Assembly (NCBI RefSeq): GCF_018130615.1
Contig: NZ_JAFCKB010000003.1
Coordinates: 124,001 to 188,000, forward strand
DNA: 64,000 nucleotides
Origin: Bradyrhizobium manausense
GTDB taxonomy: Bacteria; Pseudomonadota; Alphaproteobacteria; Rhizobiales; Xanthobacteraceae
Reading direction: 5' to 3'
Position 1 is the stretch's first letter, and each line of letters begins with the position of its first letter. This document shows, in pieces, positions 41,503-50,130 of this stretch. The translations under genes and the position numbers were made by a program. The notes beneath the pieces were generated by a model that made no database searches, was not told the DNA's origin, and saw only the letters and a program-made list of their open reading frames with translations.

Positions 41503-42513
41503 TCAGCCGAGCCGGCCGATCCATTCACGGAACAACTCAGGGCCGGCTTCGACCGCGGCTGCAAGATCGTGCAGACGAGTATCGCGCGCTACGCGTGGCG
41601 AGTAGCCGAAGTGTTGCCGGAAGCTTCGGCTGAAATGCGCCTGGCTCACGAAGCCGAATTCAGCGGCGATCTCCGCATTCCAGCGATCCTCGCTCGCGTC
41701 ATCAAGCAGCACATGGATCGCCTCGAGCCGGCGCCCGCGGATGTAATCCGCGATGCCCGCGAGCGGTGCGAATACGCGATAGAGCACCGAGCGCGACACA
41801 CCGATCTCGCGGCAGATGGTCGCCACCGATAGGTCGCTGTGACCCAGGTTCTGATCGATGAAACGACTGGCACGATGAAGGATGCCGATGTCGCGCCGGG
41901 CAAGGCCTTGCCCGCGCGGCCGCGCAGCCACACCAAAACACCCGCGCAGCAGGCCGAGTGTCGTCTGGACCGCCTCGGGCGCGCCGGTTTCGTCCATCGC
42001 CGGAAGTCTTCTCCGCAACAGCGTCATCTGATCGGCGAGCACCCGGCCGGCGGCACCGTCAAGCACCAGCCCGTGCAGGTCGAGGCCATCGGGCGCAGCG
42101 CTGACGATGGGATCGCGCTCCACGTCCAGGCTGATGGTGTCGGTCGCCGTCGCGATGCCGTCGAAGGGCCGGGTGAGATCGAGCACCAGCACCTGGCCAG
42201 GGCCGGCCGAGATCGGTTCGCCGTCGACCTCGCCGCGCCAGGCGCCGCGACGGAGCAGCAGCAGCGCGAATGAGTTGCGGCCATCGGCTTTTGCCAGCGC
42301 GGCAGAGCGGGTGAAGCGCACCGGCCCCATCCGAGTTGATGCTGCAACCAGGCCACCGAGCAGCCACGCCTCGGCATGGACCTCGAACCCATCCCGGCCG
42401 GTGCCGTCGGGGAGCGACACTTCATAGTGCGTGAGAATCGCGCGGTAGCGGTCAAGGCGCTCGGCGGCAGGCAATTCCGCGCTGTCAAAGCGCAGGTACG
42501 GAATTTTGGTCAT
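41503..42513 (-). CDS. AraC family transcriptional regulator
   Basis: A 336-residue regulator. Residues about 1-210 form an AraC-binding-like domain (similar to the AraC_binding_2 group: RTMG/FTRS pattern, SFALLLLRRGAWRGEVDGE, SAGPGQVLVLDLTRPF). The C-terminal 100 residues carry the double helix-turn-helix: LSVATICREIGVSRSVLYRVF and WNAEIAAEFGFVSQAHFSRSFRQHFGYSPR. The ATG at 42513 has GGGAGC upstream. It is divergent from the trimeric adhesin gene with a 165-bp gap, so it is a good candidate regulator of that gene. Confidence 0.85.
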   Translation of the reverse strand: MTKIPYLRFDSAELPAAERLDRYRAILTHYEVSLPDGTGRDGFEVHAEAWLLGGLVAASTRMGPVRFTRSAALAKADGRNSFALLLLRRGAWRGEVDGEPISAGPGQVLVLDLTRPFDGIATATDTISLDVERDPIVSAAPDGLDLHGLVLDGAAGRVLADQMTLLRRRLPAMDETGAPEAVQTTLGLLRGCFGVAARPRGQGLARRDIGILHRASRFIDQNLGHSDLSVATICREIGVSRSVLYRVFAPLAGIADYIRGRRLEAIHVLLDDASEDRWNAEIAAEFGFVSQAHFSRSFRQHFGYSPRVARDTRLHDLAAAVEAGPELFREWIGRLG

Positions 42514-42596
42514 GCCAAGCCGCTCCCTTCGGCAGTTGGTCTGCAAATTGGGACGATCAGGCAAGTTTCCGCGTCGTCGAACCGCAGTCTCCGGAC

Positions 42597-42608
42597 ATGA
42601 ATATTCAT
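42597..42608. promoter_or_regulatory. AT-rich palindrome in the araC/adhesin divergent region
   Basis: atgaatattcat is a perfect 12-bp palindrome, followed by attatcg. It is the only AT-rich spot in the divergent promoter region and may be a regulator site or a -10 element. Confidence 0.3.
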
Positions 42609-42678
42609 ATTATCGCGCGCGGGCCAGATGCATGTGTGTGCCGGGCCCACGCAATTTGCGATGACGTGAAGGTGAGCG

Positions 42679-44337
42679 ATGAAAACGCGGGGGATGAGTC
42701 TTGCGGCGCGGCCGGCCGAGGGGCGGACCAGCGAGACGGCCGGACGAACGGGGAGGGTGGTGGCGAGGCGGCGAATGCGGCCGGCAACGATGTGTGCAGT
42801 GGCGGCTTTCGTGCTTGGCGCCTTGCTCGGCAATCCATCCGCGCGGGCGCAGTTCGTCTGCGTCGACGCCAGCAATAGCACCGGCGGCGCAGGCGCGGGG
42901 ACCGCCGGAAGTACGGCATGCGGCACCGGAAGCATGGCCGGTGGCGCGTCCAGCTCGGCCTACGGCGCATCCAGCAACGCGTTCGGCAACTTCAGTCTTG
43001 CCGCCGGCGCCTTGAGCCAGGCCACCAACGAACAGACCGTCGCGGTGGGCTATGGCGCCAACGCGGCCGGCCGGTACACGTCCGCCACCGGGGCGCAGAG
43101 CGTGGCGAATGGCTATGAGAGCTCCGCCTATGGTTACGTGAGCAACGCGAGCGGCGATTTCGCCGTGGCCGTTGGTGCCAACAGCAGTGCCGCCGGCTGG
43201 ATGTCCACGGCGACGGGGACGAGCTCCCGTGCCTCCGCCGACTACGCGACCGCATCCGGCGGCTGGAGCACCGCGACCGGCATGTCGAGCTCGGCCTACG
43301 GCACGAGCAGCTATGCGGCCGGCGACAGCTCGCTGGCGGTCGGTGCCTCGGCGGTTGCCAACGCAGGCAGCACGAATGGGACGGCCGTCGGCTCCAACAG
43401 CGTGGTGACCGGCGCCAACAGCACGGCCGTCGGCGCGAGCAACAGCGTCACCGGAAACAACAGCGGCGCGTTCGGCACCGGCCAGATCGTTCGAGGCAAT
43501 GGAAGCTTCGCCATCGGTGATCCCAATACCCTGAACGGAAATGGCAGCTTCGTGCTGGGCGACAACAACAAGATCAACGGCACCAACCAGACCGGCTGGG
43601 GCGACAACGTCAATGCGGTCGGCTCCAACAACGCCGTGGCCGCCACGGCAAGCGCCGCCGGGTCCTCCGTGTTCGGCTCCGGCAATGCCGTCAACGCACC
43701 CAATGCCCTGGTGATGTCGAACGCTGCGACAGTGACCGGCTCGGGCGCCATCGCAATCGGCAACACCGTGTCGGTTACTGGCACCAACGCCGTCGCTGTC
43801 GGCAACAATACCAGTGCCGGTTTCGCCAACTCGGCCGCCTTCGGCAATGGTGCCACCGTGACGCGCGCCAACCAGCAGACCTTCGGCACGGCAGGCAACA
43901 CCTACACCATGACCGGCATCACCTCCTCCGCAAGCAAGGCCGCGCAAAGCGGCGCAACGCAACTCGTGACGTCCGACGGCGCCGGCAATCTTGCAACCAC
44001 CTCCCTCGGCGCACTCGGCATCGCCTCGGTGGGCGATCTCAGCGCCATCAACGGTCAGCTGGCCGCTATGAATCGCCGTCTCGACGATCTCAATAGCCGC
44101 ACCAGCAAGGCGACCAGTGGCGTCGCGATGGCTTTTGCCATGGCGGGTGTGCCGACGCTGCTGCCGAACGAGAGTTTTGCCATCGCGATGAACTACGGGA
44201 CCTTCGAGCGAGCCAATGGTCTTGCGTTCAATGCGGCACTACGCCTCAACCGCAATATGCAGTTCAACGGCGGCATCAGCTACGGGCCGGACGAGAAAGT
44301 CGCCGGGGGGCGTGTTGGCCTGCGCATGGGGTGGTGA
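42679..44337 (+). CDS. YadA-like trimeric autotransporter adhesin
   Basis: A 552-residue surface protein. A long signal peptide region (to about residue 58, ending LGNPSARA) is followed by a passenger made of YadA-head-type repeats: units of about 14 residues with the pattern SxAxGxxSxAxG, such as GNFSLAAGALSQATNEQTVAVGYGANA and AIAIGNTVSVTGTNAVAVGNN. A short neck/stalk (LSAINGQLAAMNRRLDDLNSRTSKA) leads to the C-terminal membrane anchor SGVAMAFAMAGVPTLLPNESFAIAMNYG ... GGISYGPDEKVAGGRVGLRMGW. It should form a trimer at the outer membrane. The stalk is very short. GAAGGTGAG precedes the ATG. Expression may be under the divergent AraC protein. Confidence 0.88.
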   Translation: MKTRGMSLAARPAEGRTSETAGRTGRVVARRRMRPATMCAVAAFVLGALLGNPSARAQFVCVDASNSTGGAGAGTAGSTACGTGSMAGGASSSAYGASSNAFGNFSLAAGALSQATNEQTVAVGYGANAAGRYTSATGAQSVANGYESSAYGYVSNASGDFAVAVGANSSAAGWMSTATGTSSRASADYATASGGWSTATGMSSSAYGTSSYAAGDSSLAVGASAVANAGSTNGTAVGSNSVVTGANSTAVGASNSVTGNNSGAFGTGQIVRGNGSFAIGDPNTLNGNGSFVLGDNNKINGTNQTGWGDNVNAVGSNNAVAATASAAGSSVFGSGNAVNAPNALVMSNAATVTGSGAIAIGNTVSVTGTNAVAVGNNTSAGFANSAAFGNGATVTRANQQTFGTAGNTYTMTGITSSASKAAQSGATQLVTSDGAGNLATTSLGALGIASVGDLSAINGQLAAMNRRLDDLNSRTSKATSGVAMAFAMAGVPTLLPNESFAIAMNYGTFERANGLAFNAALRLNRNMQFNGGISYGPDEKVAGGRVGLRMGW

Positions 44338-44341
44338 GGAC

Positions 44342-44896
44342 ATGATTGCGTTATCCCCACGATTTGCGGTGTGCCTGTTCCTCGTCGCGGCTTGCGTACC
44401 CGCGGAAGCGGAGACGCAACCATCGCCCTCCGGCTTCGCCGATCGCTGGGCAGTTCAACCGGCCGCAACCGCGACGAGGCAGGGGCCCCAGATCTCTGTC
44501 GAGCAGGCGCTCTATCTGATCCGCTCCGCGCTCCTGACGCTGAATGACGCCAATCGCTCAGGCAATTATTCGGTGTTGCGAGACCTTGCCGCACCCGAAT
44601 TCCAGGCCAGGAACAGTGCGGCCGACCTCGCACTTGTGTTCGCCGATCTGCGGGCGCGCAAGTTCGATCTGTTTGGCGCCGCGCTTCTTGCGCCGCGATT
44701 GTCGACGCCTCCGGCGATCGATCCCGGCGGAATGCTGCGGCTCAGCGGCAACATCCCGACCAGGCCTTTGCAGATCGATTTCGATCTGCTGTTCCGAAAT
44801 GTCGGCGGCAGCTGGCGGCTTTACGGACTTTCGGTGGCTACCCCTGTTGCTGCGGCTCAACCTGTCGCTCCGCAGGCAGAGGCTGCGAAGCGATAG
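44342..44896 (+). CDS. Secreted conserved hypothetical protein, partner of the adhesin
   Basis: A 184-residue protein with a clear signal peptide (MIALSPRFAVCLFLVAACVPAEAET). The mature part has one helical-then-beta domain (ISVEQALYLIRSALLTLNDA, NYSVLRDLAAPEFQARNSAADLALVFADLR, PLQIDFDLLFRNVGGSWRLYGLSV), which looks like a small NTF2-like or ligand-binding fold; this is my inference only. It starts four bases after the adhesin stop, with GGTGAGGAC as ribosome site, so the two are one operon. It may help adhesin assembly. Confidence 0.72.
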   Translation: MIALSPRFAVCLFLVAACVPAEAETQPSPSGFADRWAVQPAATATRQGPQISVEQALYLIRSALLTLNDANRSGNYSVLRDLAAPEFQARNSAADLALVFADLRARKFDLFGAALLAPRLSTPPAIDPGGMLRLSGNIPTRPLQIDFDLLFRNVGGSWRLYGLSVATPVAAAQPVAPQAEAAKR

Positions 44897-44923
44897 TCTT
44901 CGAAATGCTATGAGGACAGGCGA

Positions 44924-45748
44924 TCAGCCGCCCTTGACGGCACCTGCAGTGAGCCCGGCCACGATCTGCCGCTGGGCGAACACCGTGAGCAGCAGCACCG
45001 GGAGGGTGACGATCAGCGCGGCGGCGGCCAGCGGGCCCCAGCTCAACTGATCGAACGAAATCATGTTATAGACGGCGACAGGCAGGGTGCGCGTCTCGCG
45101 TCCCGCCAGTACGATGCCGAACACAAAATTGTTCCAGGAGAAGATCACCGCGAGAATGAAGGCGACCGCAATGCCGGGCTTGGCGATCGGCAGCGCGACA
45201 TGCCTGAACACCTGCCAGCGTGTGGCGCCGTCGATCAGCGCGGCTTCCTCCAGCTCAAGTGGCGTCGTCTCGAAATATCCGATCATGATCCAGATCACGA
45301 TCGGCACAGTCACAACCAGATGGATGATGATCTGCGGCACTAGCGTGCCGAGCAAGCCCAGCCACTGGAACAGCAGGAACAGCGGGATCAAATAGGACAG
45401 GCCGGGCGTGATGCGGGCGATCAGGATCACGATCGCCGATTTGTGTGCGGCCATGCGTGCGATGCCGTAGCCGGCAGGGACGCCGACGATCAACGCAAGC
45501 GTCGTCGCGCCGCCGGTGACGATCAGGCTGTTGAAGAAATAGGTGACGAAGCGGTTGGAGGCGAGCACGTCCACATAGTTCTTCCAGGCGAAATGCTCGG
45601 GGATGAAGACCGGTGGGTAGGCAGCATTGTCGACCTCGAACTTGAGCGAGAGCGAGAGCATCCAGAGAAAGAACAGGATTGCGGGCGACACGATGACGAG
45701 CACCGCGAACCACAGGCTGATCTTGCCGACGATTTGCTTCGGGGTCAT
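44924..45748 (-). CDS. Carbohydrate ABC transporter permease (MalG/UgpE type)
   Basis: A 274-residue permease with six membrane segments. The coupling loop reads EEAALIDGATRWQVFRHVALPIAKPG (EAA motif, about 190-215). The start (TPKQIVGKISLWFAVLVIVSPAILFFLWM) and the periplasmic loop are as in MalG-type permeases. Its ATG overlaps the stop of the other permease (ATGA). It forms the channel of a sugar-type importer with the next gene. No ATPase gene lies downstream; the adhesin partner gene, in the opposite direction, ends 27 bp away. Confidence 0.88.
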   Translation of the reverse strand: MTPKQIVGKISLWFAVLVIVSPAILFFLWMLSLSLKFEVDNAAYPPVFIPEHFAWKNYVDVLASNRFVTYFFNSLIVTGGATTLALIVGVPAGYGIARMAAHKSAIVILIARITPGLSYLIPLFLLFQWLGLLGTLVPQIIIHLVVTVPIVIWIMIGYFETTPLELEEAALIDGATRWQVFRHVALPIAKPGIAVAFILAVIFSWNNFVFGIVLAGRETRTLPVAVYNMISFDQLSWGPLAAAALIVTLPVLLLTVFAQRQIVAGLTAGAVKGG

Positions 45749-46683
45749 GCGCCCCTCGCAATCTCGGTCCACAGCATGCGCTGGCGGGCGTAGAGCATCA
45801 CCGCTGCGAGCAGGACAATCAGCAGGAAGAACACGACCGCGATCGCCGAGCCGTAGCCGAGATCGTAATAAACGAAGGCGACGCTGTAGAGGTAGAGGTT
45901 AATGGTCTCCGACGCCGATCCCGGTCCGCCCTGGGTGATCGCAAAGATAACGTCAAAGCTCTTTACCGCGTCGATCATGCGGATCATGCCGGCGATGAAC
46001 AGGAACGGCATGATCAGCGGCAGGGTGATGAAGCGAAACACCTGCCAGAGGCTGGCGCCGTCGATCTGTGCGCTCTCATAGGGCTCGGTCGGGATCGCGG
46101 CGAGGCCGCCGAGCACGATCAGCATGACGAGCGGCGTCCATTGCCAGGTCTCGACCAGCACCAGCGACGGAATGACCGTTGCCGGATGAAACACCCAGAG
46201 CTGCGCGGGAATCCCGACCAGCGACAACAGGTAGTTCAACACGCCAAGCTGCGGGTGGAACATCATGGTCCAGACCAGTGCGATCGCGACCGGCGTCGCC
46301 ATCATCGGCATGATGAAGATGCCGCGCAGAAAACCGCGACCGGCGAATTTCTGGTGAAACACCACGGCGGCGAATGTGCCAAACACCAGCGGCAGCACCA
46401 CAGACAGCACGGTGTAGACCAGCGTATGTCCGATCGCCTCGATGAAGCGGGGATCGCCGGTCAACCGCAAATAATTGGAGAATCCGACGAAGGTAGTCGG
46501 CGAGCCGACCTTCCATTCGTTCAGGCTCATCCAGATCGTGAACACCCATGGGAAAATGATGATCGCGAGCACGACGACCAGCGCCGGCACCACGAACGGC
46601 CAATAGGACGGCGGCCGCAGTTCCTTCTCCGGCGCGGCATCAGACTGTGCCGCGCGCGGAGTCGATTGTGTCAACGCACTCAC
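45745..46683 (-). CDS. Carbohydrate ABC transporter permease (MalF/UgpA type)
   Basis: A 312-residue permease with six segments and the EAA loop YESAQIDGASLWQVFRFITLPLIMPF. A hydrophilic N-terminal tail (SALTQSTPRAAQSDAAPEKE) precedes the first helix. The start is a GTG that overlaps the stop of the binding-protein gene (GTGA), and the end overlaps the next permease; the three genes are tightly coupled. Confidence 0.88.
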   Translation of the reverse strand: MSALTQSTPRAAQSDAAPEKELRPPSYWPFVVPALVVVLAIIIFPWVFTIWMSLNEWKVGSPTTFVGFSNYLRLTGDPRFIEAIGHTLVYTVLSVVLPLVFGTFAAVVFHQKFAGRGFLRGIFIMPMMATPVAIALVWTMMFHPQLGVLNYLLSLVGIPAQLWVFHPATVIPSLVLVETWQWTPLVMLIVLGGLAAIPTEPYESAQIDGASLWQVFRFITLPLIMPFLFIAGMIRMIDAVKSFDVIFAITQGGPGSASETINLYLYSVAFVYYDLGYGSAIAVVFFLLIVLLAAVMLYARQRMLWTEIARGA

Positions 46684-48005
46684 GTCTTTTCGCTACGCTC
46701 CAGGATCGGTCGGAACTGGTCGTGGGCCTTCTTCAGCTCCGCCGCGGGATCAGAGCCGGCCAGGGTCGCGGTGACGGCGGCGCCGACGAGATCGCGGAAT
46801 TCGGCGACCGGGATGATCACCGGCAGGCCGAGCTTGCTGATCTTGGCGGAATCAATCACCGACTGCAGCCACTCCTTGGGCATCTTCACGCCCTTCTGGA
46901 CCTCAGCATCGTTCAGGATCGAGTTACGGAACGGCACGCCGCCGCCGGCCTGCAACAGCCGCGCGCCCTGCGTCTTCGAGACTGCCCACTGACAGAGCAG
47001 ATAGGCCGCTTCCTTATTCTTGCTCGCGGCCGGAATGCCGAGGCCGTCACCGTAGGTGGCCGAGTATTGTCCCTTCGGCCCGGCGGGCACGACGGTGTAG
47101 CCGACCTTGCCGACGACGCGCGAGGCCGCCGGATCCTCCAGCGGCGGCGCCCAGCCCACGCCGTCGATCCACATCGCTGATTTGCCTTGCGTGAACGAAG
47201 CCATCGACTCCATCCAGTTGAAGCCGGCGACGCCGGGCGGGGCCATCTTCGTCAGCAGAGTCTGGTAGAGCTTGGTCGCTGCAACGGCTTCGGGGCCGTC
47301 GGTCAGGATGTTGCCCTTGGCGTCGAGGAATTCACCGCCATAGTCGAGGAAGAAGTTGGTCCACAAGGTCATGTTGGCGTTGCGCAGGCCGCGTCCGACG
47401 AAGCCGAAGGTGCCGTCCTTGGCATCGGTGAGCTTTTCGGCGGCGGCGACCATCTCGTCCAGCGTTTTGGGCACCGCAACGCCCTTCTTCTGGAACAGCT
47501 CCTTGTTGTAGTAGAGGATGAAATAGTCGACCGACCAGGGCAGCGACAGCATCTGGCCCTTATCGTTCTTGGCGTATTGCAGGCCGGCGGCCGAGAAATC
47601 GCTCTCGACGAGATCAGGCGCGGTCAGCGCCGGGTCCTTCATGAAGGGCGTCATGTCGGCAAGCCAGCCGGCCTTCTCGAATTGACGCTTCTGGACGTGA
47701 TAGCTGAGGTGAACGACGTCGAAGCTCGGCCGCCCCGAGGTCAGCTCGATCACGCATTTCTGCCGTTGCTGCTGCTCGGGGATCTGCTCGGATTCAACCT
47801 GGATGCCGGTGAGATCGGTAAATTCCTTGATGTACTTTTGCAGGTTGTCGCCGCGCGGGCCCTTGGCGAGGATCACCTCCAGCTTGGTCCCGGCATACTT
47901 CTTCCAGTTGACCTCGGCGCGCGCCGGCAACCCCGTCAGGCTGAGCGCGCCAGCCGCGGCAGTGCCGGTCAAAAGCGTACGGCGCGAGATTTTGTGGTTA
48001 GCCAC
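46680..48005 (-). CDS. Extracellular solute-binding protein, sugar ABC transporter
   Basis: A 441-residue binding protein with a twin-arginine signal (KISRRTLLTGTAAAGALSLTGLPARAE). The mature protein has family-1 solute-binding features: KLEVILAKGPRGDNLQKYIKEFTDLTG, LPWSVDYFILYYNKELFQKKGVAVPKTLDEM and AMWIDGVGW. The start is GTG with GGGAGGGA upstream. It leads the three-gene operon. The substrate is probably a sugar or polyol, but no ATPase is encoded nearby, so a shared MsmK-type ATPase must be used. Confidence 0.85.
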   Translation of the reverse strand: MANHKISRRTLLTGTAAAGALSLTGLPARAEVNWKKYAGTKLEVILAKGPRGDNLQKYIKEFTDLTGIQVESEQIPEQQQRQKCVIELTSGRPSFDVVHLSYHVQKRQFEKAGWLADMTPFMKDPALTAPDLVESDFSAAGLQYAKNDKGQMLSLPWSVDYFILYYNKELFQKKGVAVPKTLDEMVAAAEKLTDAKDGTFGFVGRGLRNANMTLWTNFFLDYGGEFLDAKGNILTDGPEAVAATKLYQTLLTKMAPPGVAGFNWMESMASFTQGKSAMWIDGVGWAPPLEDPAASRVVGKVGYTVVPAGPKGQYSATYGDGLGIPAASKNKEAAYLLCQWAVSKTQGARLLQAGGGVPFRNSILNDAEVQKGVKMPKEWLQSVIDSAKISKLGLPVIIPVAEFRDLVGAAVTATLAGSDPAAELKKAHDQFRPILERSEKT

Positions 48006-48081
48006 TTTAGTCCCTCCCTGTGACTCGGTTTGGGGGGGATACTAGCGACCGTTCCACGCCTGCCTAGCCCTAATTTGGGCG

Positions 48082-48861
48082 TTACGGTCGCACCGCGGGC
48101 GTTTCCATCGGCATTCCGCGGGCCCGCGACATCAGATAGAGCTCGAGCGCGACCAATTCGGGGGCGCCGTAATCATAGGCCTGGGCGCGGACACCGGTCA
48201 TGCAACTGCGCAGCCGCCGCTCCAGCGATCCCAGCGTCTGCCATTCCAGCCGGTAAAGCGGATAGCCGGTCGGCTGCGCCTGCGTGATCGGCGAGCCCGC
48301 GAGGCGCCTGTCAAAGTTGTCGTCGTGGCAATTGGTGCAGGCCAGGTTGAGCTGACCTTCGCGCTGCGTGAAAAGGGTGCGGCCCTGGTCGATGAAGGGC
48401 TTTGCTTGCGGATCGTCGCCTGCGGCGATCGCGACGCCGCGGGACTGGTGGGCGACGAAGGCGGACAGCGCCAGGATGTCGCGGCTCTCGTAGGGCAGGG
48501 GCGTCGCCTGCTGATGATTGGTACGGCAGAGGTTGATGCGCTGGTCAAGCGTGACGGGGCGGGCCAGCGCCCTGTCGAAGGCGGGATAGCGCGCCGCGAC
48601 GCCTTTCATGCTGTCCCGCGCATCGCCGTGGCAGTCCGCGCAGGCCTTGTCCGCGCTTCCGGCCTTCCTTGTCCACAGCGCTTCGCCGTCGAGCACGAAC
48701 AGCATACCCGGATTGGACGTGTCGTCATCCTGCATGGCGCGCGTGTCAGGGCCCATGAAGGAATAGCCGGAGCGGCGTGCATCGGACGGGATTTCACCGG
48801 CGAGCAGGGCAGGGGTTGCGGCAAACAGCGTTGCCGCCGCTATCGCGCGCCAAAAGATCAT
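48082..48861 (-). CDS. soxA: SoxA, diheme c-type cytochrome of thiosulfate oxidation
   Basis: A 259-residue exported cytochrome. Signal peptide MIFWRAIAAATLFAATPALLAG. Two heme motifs, CADCH (74-78) and CTNCH (175-179), and the cysteine Cys220 in LRSCM that serves as ligand and sulfur carrier in SoxA; Cys112 (LCRTNH) may be the other axial ligand. With SoxX it joins thiosulfate to SoxYZ. It is the last gene of the run; its ATG overlaps the soxZ stop (ATGA). Confidence 0.9.
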   Translation of the reverse strand: MIFWRAIAAATLFAATPALLAGEIPSDARRSGYSFMGPDTRAMQDDDTSNPGMLFVLDGEALWTRKAGSADKACADCHGDARDSMKGVAARYPAFDRALARPVTLDQRINLCRTNHQQATPLPYESRDILALSAFVAHQSRGVAIAAGDDPQAKPFIDQGRTLFTQREGQLNLACTNCHDDNFDRRLAGSPITQAQPTGYPLYRLEWQTLGSLERRLRSCMTGVRAQAYDYGAPELVALELYLMSRARGMPMETPAVRP

Positions 48862-49175
48862 TCGACAATGATCGATGCCGAGGCGATGGACGAATAGCCG
48901 TTGTCGCCAATCCATTCAAACTCGAACTTGCCGCTCTCTTTGGCGACTGTGAAGAACGACAAATACGGATTGGCGGCGATGGCCGGAAACAGGTCGGCGC
49001 GGAAGATCTCGGCGCCGTTGTGGCGGCAGGTGAAGCTCGTGATGATGTCGCGCGGCACCGGCGCGCCGTCCATGGTGTGGCGAAAGCCGGTTTCCATGAT
49101 GTGCGAGGTCAGCGTGCGGATCTCGATGATGTCGCCGCGTTTGGCTCTGGTGGGAACGTTGACGAGGGCGGCCAT
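48858..49175 (-). CDS. soxZ: SoxZ, thiosulfate carrier complex subunit
   Basis: A 105-residue small beta-sandwich protein: PTRAKRGDIIEIRTLTSHIMETGFRHTMDG, IITSFTCRHNGAEIFRADLF, AANPYLSFFTVAKESGKFEFEW. These match SoxZ, the partner that holds SoxY. The ATG and the soxY stop share a base (TGATG). No signal peptide is present, as usual, since it travels with Tat-exported SoxY. Confidence 0.9.
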   Translation of the reverse strand: MAALVNVPTRAKRGDIIEIRTLTSHIMETGFRHTMDGAPVPRDIITSFTCRHNGAEIFRADLFPAIAANPYLSFFTVAKESGKFEFEWIGDNGYSSIASASIIVE

Positions 49176-49633
49176 CAGTTCACCTCCTCGGTGCAGGCGG
49201 CCAGCGTCACGACCACGTCGGCGGCAACCTGCCAGAAGCTGTCGTCGGAGAGGCGGGCGATCGCAACCACCTTCTGGGTGTCGGCAAGGCGGATCCGGGT
49301 CGAAACCTGAGCACGACCGGAGGAAGGGTTCAGGTAGAAATTGCCGATGTTCGGCTGCGGGTTCTTCTCGTTGAAGATGTGGATGCTCTTGACGTAGTCG
49401 TCCGCCGTCATCGGGCTTGCGACGCTCACCGTCATCGGCACCGTGTTGCCGTTCTCGACCAGCGGCGGAATCTCGAGCTTGACCTTGCCGATGCGAACTG
49501 CCGCTTCGCCGACGACGTTGCGGATCGCGGTGTTGAGCATCGTCGGCGTTGCGTCGACCGGCGGCAGCGCCACGATCGGAATGACCGTGACACTGCCGAC
49601 CAGGCTTAAAAATTGACGTCGCGTCGCTGGCAT
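49175..49633 (-). CDS. SoxY-like sulfur carrier protein with divergent tail
   Basis: A 152-residue protein with a Tat signal (TRRQFLSLVG) and an Ig-like fold (GKVKLEIPPLVENGNTVPMTVSVASPM, HIFNEKNPQPNIGNFYLNPSSGRAQVSTRIRLADTQKVVAIARLSD). Canonical SoxY ends in GGCGG, whose cysteine carries the sulfur substrate. Here the end is VTLAACTEEVN: a cysteine (Cys147) is present but flanked by alanines and threonine, with five residues after it. The ATG at 49633 lies seven bases after AGGA; an ATG two codons earlier abuts it. Because of the odd tail I leave the symbol blank. It precedes soxZ and follows soxX. Confidence 0.85.
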   Translation of the reverse strand: MPATRRQFLSLVGSVTVIPIVALPPVDATPTMLNTAIRNVVGEAAVRIGKVKLEIPPLVENGNTVPMTVSVASPMTADDYVKSIHIFNEKNPQPNIGNFYLNPSSGRAQVSTRIRLADTQKVVAIARLSDDSFWQVAADVVVTLAACTEEVN

Positions 49634-49641
49634 GACCATTC

Positions 49642-50130
49642 CTAGTCCCGAAGTGTTGCAAGATAGGCCACGATGTCCTCGATCTCTGCGGCCGAGAGCA
49701 CCGGTTTGCCGACGAAATTACGTCCGACGCGGACGAGGCCGTCCGCACGATAATAGGACGGCATGATGGTGTCCGGATTGAAGCGCGAGGCGTCAACCAG
49801 CCGAAGCCGCAACTGGCTCACCGTCCAGCGGTTCCCCGCGCCGGTGAGATCAGGCGCAAGGTCGCCCTGGAACCGCGTTTCCGGGAAGGGGCCGGAATGG
49901 CAGAGGATGCAGGTCGTTGCGCGCGCCAGCACCAGCACGCGTCCGCGCGCGGCGTCGCCGGGGGCCCCTGTCAGCGAATGCGCGATGCCATTACCGGTGA
50001 TTTCATAGGGCACGAGTCCCTCGGCGCACGCGTCTGAGACGAACGCAAGGCTGGCAACCAGCACTGCGATGAAGGCTATCGATCTAGCCAAAGGTGTCCG
50101 CCGTGATCGTTTGAAACCAGTGCTCGGCAT
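49642..50130 (-). CDS. soxX: SoxX-like monoheme c-type cytochrome
   Basis: A 162-residue exported cytochrome. The N-terminal basic region and helix SIAFIAVLVASLAFVSDACA form a signal peptide. The heme motif is CILCH in ATTCILCHSGPFPETRFQGDLAPDLTG, and the distal Met lies in NPDTIMPSYYRA. Layout and length match SoxX. The ATG at 50130 has GAGGCGG upstream and makes a 47-bp overlap with the flavoprotein gene; a TTG at 50091 would give a shorter signal peptide. Confidence 0.85.
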   Translation of the reverse strand: MPSTGFKRSRRTPLARSIAFIAVLVASLAFVSDACAEGLVPYEITGNGIAHSLTGAPGDAARGRVLVLARATTCILCHSGPFPETRFQGDLAPDLTGAGNRWTVSQLRLRLVDASRFNPDTIMPSYYRADGLVRVGRNFVGKPVLSAAEIEDIVAYLATLRD

